Origin: SFDP01 sp051653625
Lineage (GTDB): Bacteria; Bacillota; Clostridia; Lachnospirales; Lachnospiraceae
NCBI GenBank assembly: GCA_051653625.1
Contig: JBOFWM010000012.1
Location: 1-14,620, forward strand
Direction of reading: 5' to 3'
Length of the DNA stretch: 14,620 bases
This document shows, one piece after another, positions 6,846 to 14,332 of the stretch; positions within the stretch are counted from its first letter, which is position 1; every line of letters starts with the position of its first letter. Below the pieces are notes generated by a model. That model worked only from the letters and a program-made list of their open reading frames with translations, was not told where the DNA came from and ran no database searches. Made by a program: the position numbers and the translations under genes.

Positions 6846-7261
6846 TGTTTTCAAATGGTACAATAAATTATCTGTTTTTTTTAATTTGTTTAAGAGTAAC
6901 AAATGGAGACGCAACACTTGTTGGGGATATTCAAAAAGTCATAATATGTGGGGTTACTAAAAAATACTGTAGCCATTTCAATGCGCTAGATTATTCTATT
7001 TATGATAGCTATATTGATGAAGTGTTGTTGAAAGTTATACTTTGAAACAACTAGTTCAGCATGTTTGGCAGACAGATAAAGAGTCCTTTCCTCAGAACTA
7101 TGGTTAAAATTAGAATAGTTAATTGTAAGATAAAAACGTCTAATATCCAACATAGAAACTTAACGAAAATGGAGCCAATTTTCTTCTTAGGCCTATAACA
7201 TAGATATCTCTTTTGGCATTCTATCTAGACTTGCACGAAGAGTTTCATTTGCTGTTTATAA
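6846..7261. other. Gene-poor spacer before the 405-residue protein gene
   Basis: About 420 bases without an intact gene, between the terminator at 6794-6845 and the promoter at 7262-7290. A fragment at 6896-7045 resembles part of a real protein. The rest, on both strands, is broken by stops every few codons and I see nothing recognisable in it. Confidence 0.5.
6896..7045 (+). pseudogene. Fragment resembling a helix-hairpin-helix-like protein
   Basis: The frame here reads V-T-N-G-D-A-T-L-V-G-D-I-Q-K, then K-K-Y-C-S-H-F-N-A-L-D-Y-S-I-Y-D-S-Y-I-D-E-V-L, and stops at 7043. The H-F-x(4)-Y-x-I-x-D pattern parallels H-F-Y-Y-P-N-I-F-P-I-I-D in the intact 178-residue gene at 12759. The frame begins only at a GTG inside the T-run of the preceding terminator and has no ribosome binding site, so it is probably a remnant. 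The family assignment is a guess from this motif. Confidence 0.25.
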
Positions 7262-7290
7262 TTGATTTTATTCGTAGTATGGAATATAAT
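7262..7290 (+). promoter_or_regulatory. Near-consensus promoter of the 405-residue protein gene
   Basis: TTGATT (7262-7267), a 17-base spacer and a perfect TATAAT (7285-7290). Transcription would start near 7297, leaving a leader of about 90 bases before the ATG at 7389. No operator-like palindrome overlaps it, so expression may be constitutive. Confidence 0.6.
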
Positions 7291-7388
7291 ATTGTTGAAA
7301 TGTGTGTTTAATATTAAAGAAAAATAATTTGCAAAATTACAAGAGTATATATGAGCTACTTTTTCTCAAAAAAAGAGAGGAGATATGC

Positions 7389-8606
7389 ATGGAAAATAGT
7401 ATTGAACTTAATAAAAACACTAAAATTCAGCCTGTATATGATGCAAATGTATTAATTGAGCTTTCAAATGATTTACTTGCTGAGGTGCGAGTTAATATCA
7501 ATAGCAAAAATACAGTAATCCTTCCAATTGCAGAACTAGCTACTCTTGGAGTTGGAATTTCATCTTTGGTGCCTAGTTTCAATACAGTTACACAGACAAC
7601 TACGATTGCAACGGAAGGACTCTTTAGAATTGCAAACGCCGCAGTAGGAGATACATTAAAGTATTCTACAAAAACAGGAAATGCATGGGGAGCTTTAAAA
7701 ACTGCCACTGGTGGATCAAAGCTGGTACAGCTTGCAGAAGCTGGGCCACTATCAGTAAGAACACAAACAGCTACAGCATTTAATCCTGCAACTATTATGA
7801 TGGCAGCGGCACTATATTCAATTGAAAAGCAGCTAGGAGAAATAGTAGAAACTCAGAAGCAAATAGTATTTCATCTTGAGATTAAAGATGAAGCTAATGT
7901 TGAAGGAGAGCTGGAGACTTTGACTGAGATCATAAATAACTATAAATATAACTGGGATAATCAAGTATATGTACAGAGCAGTCATAAAATGGTTATGGAT
8001 ATAAAAAGAAAAGCCAGAAGTAATATGCTCGCATACCAAAAGAAGGTGGTCGAGATCGTTTCGACTAAGAAATTCTTAGTGGCTCAGTATCAGGTAAATT
8101 CTATATCTTCTGATTTAGAGAAAAAATTCAAGTATTATAGATTATCTCTATATACATTTTCAATGGCATCGCTGATGGAGATTATGATTGGATGCAATTA
8201 CGCTGAAGAATACATTGAAGGCATCAAAGAAGAAATCAAAAAGATGTCGGATAATTATAGAGAGTTGTTTGAGAAGAGCTCGTTATTTTTAGAGAAGGTT
8301 CAAACTTCAGCAGTTGAAGCAAATGTATTAAAAGGTATTGGCACAGCTGGAAAAAATGTCGGGAAATTTATTGGTAACATTCCTCTTGCAAAAGAAGGAC
8401 CGGTTGATGAATTTCTTCTGGATAGTGGGGCTCATTTAAAGAAAAGTGTAATGAAAATGGAGAAAAAAATTGTGCACCAGTTTGCAGCATTGAGTAATCC
8501 AGGAACGAGAGTGTTTGTTGAAAAAATGGAATCTATAATTCAGATATACAATCATACAGCACAGATATGTTTTGATAGTAAGCATATATACTTGATTGCA
8601 AAGTAA
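7389..8606 (+). CDS. Protein of unknown function, helical, with hydrophobic segments
   Basis: A 405-residue protein I cannot assign to a named family. The frame is open back to 7302, but GAGAGGAG just before the ATG at 7389 fixes the start. There is no signal peptide. The N-terminal third has a hydrophobic stretch (42-62, with A-T-L-G-V-G-I-S-S-L-V-P), a Thr/Gly/Ala-rich low-complexity part (66-132) and an Ala/Met-rich stretch (about 133-146). The middle and C-terminal parts (145-310) look like long amphipathic helices or coiled coil, including Y-R-L-S-L-Y-T-F-S-M-A-S-L-M (250-263). A Gly-rich G-I-G-T-A-G-K-N-V-G-K-F-I-G segment lies at 316-329. Long helices with internal hydrophobic segments recall membrane-inserting helical bundles, but this is speculation. 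It is monocistronic. The hydrophobic parts are too short and polar to be sure of transmembrane passage. Confidence 0.8.
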   Translation: MENSIELNKNTKIQPVYDANVLIELSNDLLAEVRVNINSKNTVILPIAELATLGVGISSLVPSFNTVTQTTTIATEGLFRIANAAVGDTLKYSTKTGNAWGALKTATGGSKLVQLAEAGPLSVRTQTATAFNPATIMMAAALYSIEKQLGEIVETQKQIVFHLEIKDEANVEGELETLTEIINNYKYNWDNQVYVQSSHKMVMDIKRKARSNMLAYQKKVVEIVSTKKFLVAQYQVNSISSDLEKKFKYYRLSLYTFSMASLMEIMIGCNYAEEYIEGIKEEIKKMSDNYRELFEKSSLFLEKVQTSAVEANVLKGIGTAGKNVGKFIGNIPLAKEGPVDEFLLDSGAHLKKSVMKMEKKIVHQFAALSNPGTRVFVEKMESIIQIYNHTAQICFDSKHIYLIAK

Positions 8607-8810
8607 GTAGCATAAGATGGCAAAGAAGACAAAGAAGACATTAGCGTTGTCAGCGACTTTGTTGGTTTAATTTTCTCGATATCTTACTGAAAGTTCAAAC
8701 ATTTAATGCTAAGCTGATAGAGCAAGGTGTGAGAAAGCGCGAAACTGGTAAATGATATCTATATCTTTAGACATTTGGCTAACATACGTTAATTAGTGGT
8801 AAAATTAAAA

Positions 8811-8852
8811 AATGTAAATCAACTAAATATTAGTTAGTTGCATAGTTTTTTT
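8811..8852 (+). terminator. Probable terminator after the 405-residue protein gene
   Basis: CAACTAA (8820-8826) pairs with TTAGTTG (8834-8840), with a short outer ATG/CAT extension, and a run of seven T follows at 8846-8852. It lies about 210 bases after the stop, leaving a long 3' tail. Confidence 0.55.
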
Positions 8853-8954
8853 ATAAGTATTCATTAAATACGAAACAGCAAAGTTTTTAGAATTACACAT
8901 ACAGATAAGCTTCCATTTAAATAAGATGTGCAGGAATAATGTATAATTAGCATT

Positions 8955-9046
8955 TATGTACTGAAAGTACATGATTGAAAATGAATATAGCAACACTCTT
9001 AAGGGGCAAGGTTATAGTTTGAGGACACTGTAACTTCACCCCCTTT
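8955..9046 (+). other. Two strong hairpins before the DUF262 operon promoter
   Basis: The first is a perfect ATGTACT-GAA-AGTACAT hairpin around 8956-8972. The second is compound: AAGGGG (9001-9006) pairs with the CCCCTT near 9040-9045, and inside it AAGGTTATAG (9008-9017) pairs imperfectly with CTGTAACTT (9028-9036). A TTTATTTT tract follows, so the second could be a terminator or part of a small structured RNA. No family recognised. Confidence 0.4.
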
Positions 9047-9069
9047 ATTTTGGGATGGACAATATTAAA

Positions 9070-9098
9070 TTGATTTTATGCTGACATAGGTTTATGAT
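9070..9098 (+). promoter_or_regulatory. Candidate promoter of the DUF262 operon
   Basis: TTGATT (9070-9075), a 17-base spacer and TATGAT (9093-9098). Transcription would start near 9105, giving a leader of about 350 bases before the first DUF262 gene. The leader contains inverted repeats TCAACAA/TTGTTGA (9103-9109, 9119-9125) and CTGTT/AACAG (9135-9139, 9145-9149), and the fragment at 9206-9415. Confidence 0.45.
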
Positions 9099-9205
9099 TT
9101 TATCAACAATCTGAAAATTTGTTGAAATATTTATCTGTTAGTTAAACAGTTGAAAATGGGGAATTAAGCAAAGAAGGATAAGAACAGTTTGTAGAGAAGG
9201 ACGAT

Positions 9206-9415
9206 ATGTTGGAAGAAAAAAACATGTTAGATATATTTGAGTTATCAACATATGATGAATTGTTTCAGATGAGATTACTTCAAGATGCCTTTAACTTTAG
9301 CGCTAAGCAAGCACAATTTACGACTGAAAAAATATAGAGATATAGTGATGAAATCCAAGTATATCCATATGAATTCCTTTGGAGCGATGACTTCTTTTAT
9401 CTGATAGAATTGTAG
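9206..9415 (+). pseudogene. Small gene with an in-frame TAG; possible WYL-domain remnant
   Basis: An ATG at 9206 with AGAAGGA about 6 bases ahead opens a 43-codon frame (M-L-E-E-K-N-M-L-D-I-F-E-L). It ends at TAG 9335-9337. The same frame then continues for 25 codons, R-Y-S-D-E-I-Q-V-Y-P-Y-E-F-L-W, then S-D-D-F-F-Y-L-I-E-L, to a second TAG at 9413. The second part resembles the core of a WYL regulatory domain (V-x-P-Y-x-L-x-W-x-D-x-x-Y-Y-L-I). It is far shorter than any complete WYL protein. It could be a dead regulator of the operon, or the first 43 codons could be a real small protein. Confidence 0.35.
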
Positions 9416-9454
9416 AAAAATATAAATCGATGGCACGAAAGGTGTTAATGTAGA

Positions 9455-10750
9455 ATGAAAGAGAGTGTTAAAAGTGCTGAAATTATTAGTGTTACTAAGC
9501 TTTTAAATATGAAGCTAGGTATACCAAATTATCAACGACCTTATAAATGGTCAAAAAAAAATATTGAAGAATTATTGGGGGATATATCAACGGCAATTAA
9601 ACAACGAGAAGAGTTTAATCAGGATCCAAACAAAGACAACTTTCAATATCGTGTTGGTACGATAATTCTGCATTGGGATGAAGAAAAGGCAATCTATCAT
9701 ATTGTAGATGGTCAGCAGCGTATTACATCATTGTATTTGCTTATGTATTTTTTGGGTGTACAGAATTTATTTGTACAGATAGATTTAGAAAATAAGGTAA
9801 CACAGAATAACATTATTACAAACTATAGTGTAATTAAGGATTGGTTTGCATTAAAGGATAATGATACTAGAGAAATATTTCTTGATGCCTTAGAAAAACT
9901 GATTGAAGTTGTAGTAATTACTGTTAAAGAGACTTCAGAAGCTTTTCAATTATTTGATTCGCAAAATACACGAGGAAAGGAGTTGGATCCGCATGATCTT
10001 CTGAAGGCATATCATCTTCGTGAAATGAATGGCTATATGTTTGAAATGCAACGTGCAGTTAATAAGTGGGAAAGTGTGGATCCACGTGATATTAAAGAGC
10101 TATTTGGAAAATATTTATTCCCAATTATTAAGTGGTCAAATCGTGATAGATGTATTCCCTTTACCGCAGATGAGATAAATGTGTTTAAGGGTATAAATAG
10201 AGATTCTAACTATTCATACGCAATTAGAACTCAGAAAGCAATGCCATCATTTCAAATTACACAACCTTTTATTGCAGGAGAAGAGTTTTTTTCGATGGTA
10301 GATTATTATTTATCGTTAAAGGAATATCTGATAGGAGAAATTGAAACAAATTTAAAATTTAAAGAAATAAATGATATTATTAATAATTGCAGAATGAAAA
10401 AATCAATAGGATTTGAATATGCAAAGATATTGTTTCAAAGTGTATTACTTTGCTATTATGATAGATTTAGAAATTTAGATGAGCAGGCTGTGAAAAAACT
10501 TTTCTCATGGGCTTTTATGTTACGGGTGGATATGAGTAACCTTGGATTTTCGAGTATAAATAAATATGCACTTGGTATGGGTGATAACGATTATACAAAT
10601 CATTATCCCATGATTTCTATAATAGAAAGGGCTCGAGTACACACTGAAATAGCAAATATATTGATAAGAATACAACGAGAAACGGATCATGCAAAAAATC
10701 AGAAGTGGGATGATTTATATAAAGCGTTAAAGAAAATAAATGGGGTGTAG
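9455..10750 (+). CDS. DUF262 protein (GmrS-like, no nuclease domain)
   Basis: A 431-residue DUF262 protein. This ParB/Srx-like fold forms the nucleotide-using part of GmrSD-type restriction enzymes. Visible motifs are I-P-N-Y-Q-R-P-Y-K-W (23-32), the catalytic-type D-G-Q-Q-R-I-T (85-91), and F-D-S-Q-N-T-R-G-K-E-L-D-P-H-D-L-L-K-A-Y (167-186). The C-terminal half is helical and has no H-x-x-P-Q/G-N-L pattern, so the DUF1524 nuclease domain is absent rather than mutated. AAAGGTG at 9438-9444 supports the ATG. The stop is 2 bases before the second DUF262 gene, implying one operon and likely one complex. By homology the partner senses or cuts modified DNA. This member may be a second sensor, a regulator, or an antagonist that holds the nuclease in check. 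The specific role is inferred. Confidence 0.88.
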   Translation: MKESVKSAEIISVTKLLNMKLGIPNYQRPYKWSKKNIEELLGDISTAIKQREEFNQDPNKDNFQYRVGTIILHWDEEKAIYHIVDGQQRITSLYLLMYFLGVQNLFVQIDLENKVTQNNIITNYSVIKDWFALKDNDTREIFLDALEKLIEVVVITVKETSEAFQLFDSQNTRGKELDPHDLLKAYHLREMNGYMFEMQRAVNKWESVDPRDIKELFGKYLFPIIKWSNRDRCIPFTADEINVFKGINRDSNYSYAIRTQKAMPSFQITQPFIAGEEFFSMVDYYLSLKEYLIGEIETNLKFKEINDIINNCRMKKSIGFEYAKILFQSVLLCYYDRFRNLDEQAVKKLFSWAFMLRVDMSNLGFSSINKYALGMGDNDYTNHYPMISIIERARVHTEIANILIRIQRETDHAKNQKWDDLYKALKKINGV

Positions 10751-10752
10751 TT

Positions 10753-12642
10753 ATGGCAGAGACTAATATGATAGAGGAGATTATTATATGTGATCCTAAA
10801 AAAGGCAGTACACTTTTTAGTGATGAAGAAGTAAAATATGTCATTCCACTTTATCAAAGAGCTTATGCTTGGACTGAGATAGAAATAGAACAGCTTATTG
10901 ACGATATTATCGAACATGATGGAGGAACATACTATATAGGTTCTTTGGTTGTTTATAAAAAAAATGATGAATTTGAAGTTATAGATGGACAGCAGAGATT
11001 GACAACACTTCTTCTACTAATGATTTCATTGGAAATGGCAGAGGTTCCAGTAAAGAATATCTTAACTTTTGCTTGTAGAAAAAAAGCTGATGATACATTA
11101 AGTAAATTTATTGATAAAAAAGAAGTATCAGAAGAGGAGTTAGAGCAAAGTCTTATTCGAGGAAGACGTATTATTTTAGAAAAATTCGTTAGGGATAATA
11201 TAGACAAAAAAGAGTTTATTCAAAAGATGTCACATTTAAAACTTTATAGAATTCAAGTACCATATCATACAGATTTAAATCGGTATTTTGAAATTATGAA
11301 CACGCGTGGAGAGCAGTTGGAGCAACATGATATTTTAAAAGCATCACTTATGAGTGAAATTCAGAATGAATATTCAAAAGAAATGTTTGCAAAAATTTGG
11401 AATGCTTGTAGTGACATGAGTGGTTACGTACAGATGCATTTTAATACGGAGATACGTGGTGATATTTTTGGATGGGATTGGAAAGCGGTACCTTATGTTG
11501 TTATTCAGAATAGATCTGGAAAAAAGAAAAAGGAGTCAAAACTGGCGATTGATGACATACTTGCATCTGACTATAAAATTGATGTTAATGACGGTGTAAA
11601 TGATAGGTATGAACGTGTTAGGTTTGAAAGTATCATAGAGTTTCCTTATTTTTTACTTCATGCACTTAGAGTATATATAGAAATAAACAATGTGTCACTT
11701 GAAGAGGGAGAAGAGCTTAGTGAACAATTAGATGACAAGAGGCTTGCTAAAGAATTTGAAAAGGTTATTAAGCATGGAGTGATAAAGGGTAAAGCTATAT
11801 GTGATAACAGGGGGAAATTTGCTATTACTTTTATACAGTGTATGTTAAAATGCAGGTTCCTATTTGATAAATACATAATTAAGCGAGAGTACTCAAATGA
11901 AAGTGCTGATGGTGAATGGAGTATAAAGCAACTGGAAGTGAGTGGAGAGGCTGGTAAACGAAAACCATACTATAAGGATACTCAGATTGTAGATTATAGG
12001 GAATGGAAGCAAGAGCAGAAATCCAAGGGACGCCATAGCAATATTCTAATGCTACAGGCGGCACTAAGAGTTTCTTATACGTCGCCAAAAGTAATGCATT
12101 GGATTACGATATTACTATATTGGCTCTACGATGATGATAATAGAACATATCTTAGCAATTATGAAAATCAAATAGAAGAAATTGCAATCGAAGCAGTTTC
12201 AACCAATTTCTTAGAAAAGAAAGAATTGAATATAGGCGTAAATACACCTCATATTGTATTTAATTATTTGGATTATTTGCTTTGGAAGTCGAATAAGACG
12301 AAGTATGCTGACTTTGATTTTGAATTTAGAAACTCTGTAGAGCATTGGTATCCTCAGCATCCTTCTCAAAATACAATTGATTGTTGGCCTCAAGATGAAG
12401 TAGACAACTTTGGAAATTTATGTATTGTTCAGAGAAATATTAATTCGAAATTTTCAAATATGGCTCCGGCAGCTAAGAAAACAACATTTGAAAAAAATAT
12501 CAGTAGTGGTAGTTTAAAACTTCGTATTATGGCGGAACTTACTGATGGTGGTGTGAAAACGAATATTCTTTGGCGCCAAGAAAATAAGAAGCATGGTAAA
12601 AAAATGTTAGATATGCTTCGGGAGGCATGTAGACTCATTTAA
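10753..12642 (+). CDS. DUF262-DUF1524 protein, GmrSD-like putative restriction nuclease
   Basis: A 629-residue protein joining both GmrSD halves. The N-terminal DUF262 domain has I-P-L-Y-Q-R-A-Y-A-W (31-40), D-G-Q-Q-R-L-T-T-L (78-86) and the M-N-T-R-G-E-Q-L-E-Q-H-D block that starts at about residue 178. A long middle (about 250-500) is helical and family-specific. The DUF1524 domain near the C-terminus has V-E-H-W-Y-P-Q-H-P (H531, with E530 and H536), D-N-F-G-N-L (N555) and a following N-I-N-S-K-F, the His-Me finger (HNH-like) signature. Both active sites look intact. GGGGTG at 10741-10746 sets the ATG 2 bases after the previous stop. Known GmrSD-type and SspE-type enzymes use DUF262 to sense modified DNA and DUF1524 to nick it, so phage defence is the likely role. 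The target modification cannot be read. Confidence 0.88.
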   Translation: MAETNMIEEIIICDPKKGSTLFSDEEVKYVIPLYQRAYAWTEIEIEQLIDDIIEHDGGTYYIGSLVVYKKNDEFEVIDGQQRLTTLLLLMISLEMAEVPVKNILTFACRKKADDTLSKFIDKKEVSEEELEQSLIRGRRIILEKFVRDNIDKKEFIQKMSHLKLYRIQVPYHTDLNRYFEIMNTRGEQLEQHDILKASLMSEIQNEYSKEMFAKIWNACSDMSGYVQMHFNTEIRGDIFGWDWKAVPYVVIQNRSGKKKKESKLAIDDILASDYKIDVNDGVNDRYERVRFESIIEFPYFLLHALRVYIEINNVSLEEGEELSEQLDDKRLAKEFEKVIKHGVIKGKAICDNRGKFAITFIQCMLKCRFLFDKYIIKREYSNESADGEWSIKQLEVSGEAGKRKPYYKDTQIVDYREWKQEQKSKGRHSNILMLQAALRVSYTSPKVMHWITILLYWLYDDDNRTYLSNYENQIEEIAIEAVSTNFLEKKELNIGVNTPHIVFNYLDYLLWKSNKTKYADFDFEFRNSVEHWYPQHPSQNTIDCWPQDEVDNFGNLCIVQRNINSKFSNMAPAAKKTTFEKNISSGSLKLRIMAELTDGGVKTNILWRQENKKHGKKMLDMLREACRLI

Positions 12643-12671
12643 AAAACAAATAATTGTATGATATATGGATG

Positions 12672-12715
12672 AAAAGAAACAGATGGTAAAAAATTGCTCA
12701 ACTGTTTCTTTTTTT
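12672..12715 (+). terminator. Strong terminator after the DUF262 pair
   Basis: AAAAGAAACAG (12672-12682) and CTGTTTCTTTT (12702-12712) form a perfect 11-bp stem, and the T-run reaches 12715. It lies 30 bases after the nuclease stop and 44 bases before the next start, so the next gene is served either by read-through or by its own promoter, which I could not identify with confidence. Confidence 0.85.
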
Positions 12716-12758
12716 AAGGAAACGAACAGAATAGGAGACATAAGTGTGGAGGATTTGC

Positions 12759-13295
12759 ATGAATTATAATGATGTTCTAAAACGGTTTAAGTACGAAAGT
12801 GATGTGAATATTAAAGAAAGAATTGTAGCTCTCGATAAGGAGAATTATAGGGAAAATAGAGATATTATTAATTCTATCGTTTTGTGGAAGTTAAATAGAA
12901 GCATTTTTATAACAGATGAAACTTTGGATTTACTTAATCAAATGGATACGATGGAATCTCCAGCAGATATTGTTAAAAAAGAAAAGGTTTCAATTTTGAT
13001 AAAACAATTATTGTCTTCAAAAGGAATAAAATTAGCGGTAGCTAGTACGATTTTACATTTTTATTATCCAAATATTTTTCCAATTATTGATCAGCGCTCT
13101 TATAGAGAACTGTTAAATGAGGAATTTCCGAACTATACATCAAAAGATAGTGTGGATAAGTATACAACTTTATATATCGATTATATATTAAGATGCTATG
13201 AATATAATAAAAATAATTGTCCAGAAATACCGTTTGAGTATATAGATAAGATTTTGTACCAAATAGATAAAGAAAAAGGAAATAAAATTAAATAG
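12759..13295 (+). CDS. Small protein with helix-hairpin-helix-like segment
   Basis: A 178-residue soluble, helical protein. The frame is open from 12744, but GTGGAGG at 12746-12752 supports the ATG at 12759. Residues 87-113 read S-K-G-I-K-L-A-V-A-S-T-I-L-H-F-Y-Y-P, then N-I-F-P-I-I-D-Q-R. The pattern G-I-x(4)-A-S-x-I-L-x-F-x(2)-P-x(2)-F-P-I-I-D-x-R resembles the hairpin and following acidic residue (D111, R113) of HhH-GPD-type DNA glycosylases. The protein is too short for a full glycosylase and has no Fe-S cysteine set. I cannot name the family. The position after the DUF262 pair suggests a DNA-binding or base-handling accessory, but the terminator between them argues for separate control. 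The fragment at 6896-7045 shows a related motif. Confidence 0.7.
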   Translation: MNYNDVLKRFKYESDVNIKERIVALDKENYRENRDIINSIVLWKLNRSIFITDETLDLLNQMDTMESPADIVKKEKVSILIKQLLSSKGIKLAVASTILHFYYPNIFPIIDQRSYRELLNEEFPNYTSKDSVDKYTTLYIDYILRCYEYNKNNCPEIPFEYIDKILYQIDKEKGNKIK

Positions 13296-13316
13296 TAAAA
13301 TAAAACAAGAAAAATA

Positions 13317-13333
13317 GCCAGCTAACTACTGGC
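13317..13333. other. Short hairpin between the HhH-like and nuclease genes
   Basis: GCCAG (13317-13321) and CTGGC (13329-13333) form a 5-bp stem with a 7-base loop. A T-rich tract follows only on the minus strand, so it would work as a weak terminator only for minus-strand transcription, where I see no gene. Confidence 0.3.
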
Positions 13334-13366
13334 GATAGACTGAATATAAAACGGAGATTTTGGAAA

Positions 13367-14332
13367 ATGATTTTTAAGTCAAGGAAACAAAGAAAATGGG
13401 CTAAAATAGTAGCGATTACAGTAATATCGCTTATTGCTACTGCATGTACCCCCATGCAAGAACAAGAATTCTATATAAGTGAAAATATAAGAATAGAAGA
13501 AACAATAAAATCGGTAAAACCGCAAACTACAACAACTGAAACTTTGTCGGTTTCTCATGTGGAATTTTCACTAGAAAATATTCCAGTCTATTCCGGTAAA
13601 GCATACATAACAGTAAATAACAATATACCATATTTTACAGATACAGAATTGACAACTACAGCATTTGAAACGTATAGCAATCTTGATGCATTAGGACGAT
13701 GTGGTGTAGCATATGCAAATATTTGTATGGAAATTATGCCAACTGAGAAAAGAGAAGGAATAGGTTCAGTAAAACCAACAGGATGGCATACCATAAAATA
13801 CGATTGCGTAGATGGAAAGTATTTATACAATCGCTGCCATTTAATTGGCTTTCAGCTTGCAGGAGAAAATGCAAACACAAAAAATTTAATTACTGGTACT
13901 CGATACTTGAATATAGATGGAATTCTACCATTTGAAAACATGATAGCAGATTATGTAAAAGAAACGAATCATCATGTTTTATATAGAGTGACTCCAATTT
14001 ATGATGGAAATAATTTAATTGCTACTGGAGTTTTGCTGGAAGCAAAATCAGTAGAAGATAATGGTGAGGGTATTTTATTTAATGTATTTTGCTATAATAA
14101 CCAACCAGGAGTCGTAATTAATTATGCAGATGGAAGCAGCCAATTAGAAGACGCTATTCCAATAACTTCTGAAACTGAAGGAAATCTTATATGGGTACCA
14201 ACAAATGGAGGGAAAAAATATCATAGTAAATCAAGCTGTAGTAGTATGAAAGAACCGATTCAAATTACAATTGAAACAGCACAGGAAAATAGTTTTGAAG
14301 CATGTAAAAGATGTATAGGAGCAGTAAAATGA
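13367..14332 (+). CDS. Lipoprotein DNA/RNA non-specific endonuclease (EndA/NucA-like)
   Basis: A 321-residue exported nuclease. A basic start (K4-K9), a hydrophobic core (13-24) and the lipobox-like I-A-T-A-C (23-27) predict lipidation at C27 and anchoring outside the membrane. A Thr-rich linker (about 50-62) leads to the nuclease domain (about 75-240) with N-R-C-H-L-I-G-F-Q-L-A-G (155-166). H158 is the general base of the His-Me finger; the usual D-R-G-H form is N-R-C-H here. N173 in T-K-N-L-I-T-G-T is the metal-binding Asn. The C-terminus has W-V-P-x-N-G-G-K-K-Y-H-S-K-S-S-C, then C-K-R-C-I-G, a Cys-rich motif common at the end of Firmicute surface proteins and possibly zinc-binding. A GGAG at about 13353 precedes the ATG. 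Likely role: degrading extracellular DNA or taking part in DNA entry. Confidence 0.87.
   Translation: MIFKSRKQRKWAKIVAITVISLIATACTPMQEQEFYISENIRIEETIKSVKPQTTTTETLSVSHVEFSLENIPVYSGKAYITVNNNIPYFTDTELTTTAFETYSNLDALGRCGVAYANICMEIMPTEKREGIGSVKPTGWHTIKYDCVDGKYLYNRCHLIGFQLAGENANTKNLITGTRYLNIDGILPFENMIADYVKETNHHVLYRVTPIYDGNNLIATGVLLEAKSVEDNGEGILFNVFCYNNQPGVVINYADGSSQLEDAIPITSETEGNLIWVPTNGGKKYHSKSSCSSMKEPIQITIETAQENSFEACKRCIGAVK

Larger units (their letters stand above)
8607..9069. other. Gene-poor spacer with hairpins and gene debris
   Basis: About 460 bases without an intact gene, from the end of the 405-residue protein gene to the promoter at 9070. A 17-codon frame at 8617 (M-A-K-K-T-K-K-T-L) has no ribosome binding site. 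A short frame ending near 8750 reads K-V-Q-T-F-N-A-K-L-I-E-Q-G-V-R-K-R-E, which looks like protein debris. The rest is a terminator and hairpins listed separately. Confidence 0.5.

Noticed and set aside
8617..8670. 17-codon frame M-A-K-K-T-K-K-T-L-A-L-S just after the 405-residue protein gene
   Set aside because: No ribosome binding site, very short, and the lysine-rich start followed by a few hydrophobic residues can arise from the AAGAAGACA repeat in the DNA.
12657..12662. TATGAT as a promoter for the 178-residue protein gene
   Set aside because: No acceptable -35 at 16-18 bases, and a transcript from here would run straight into the terminator at 12672-12715.
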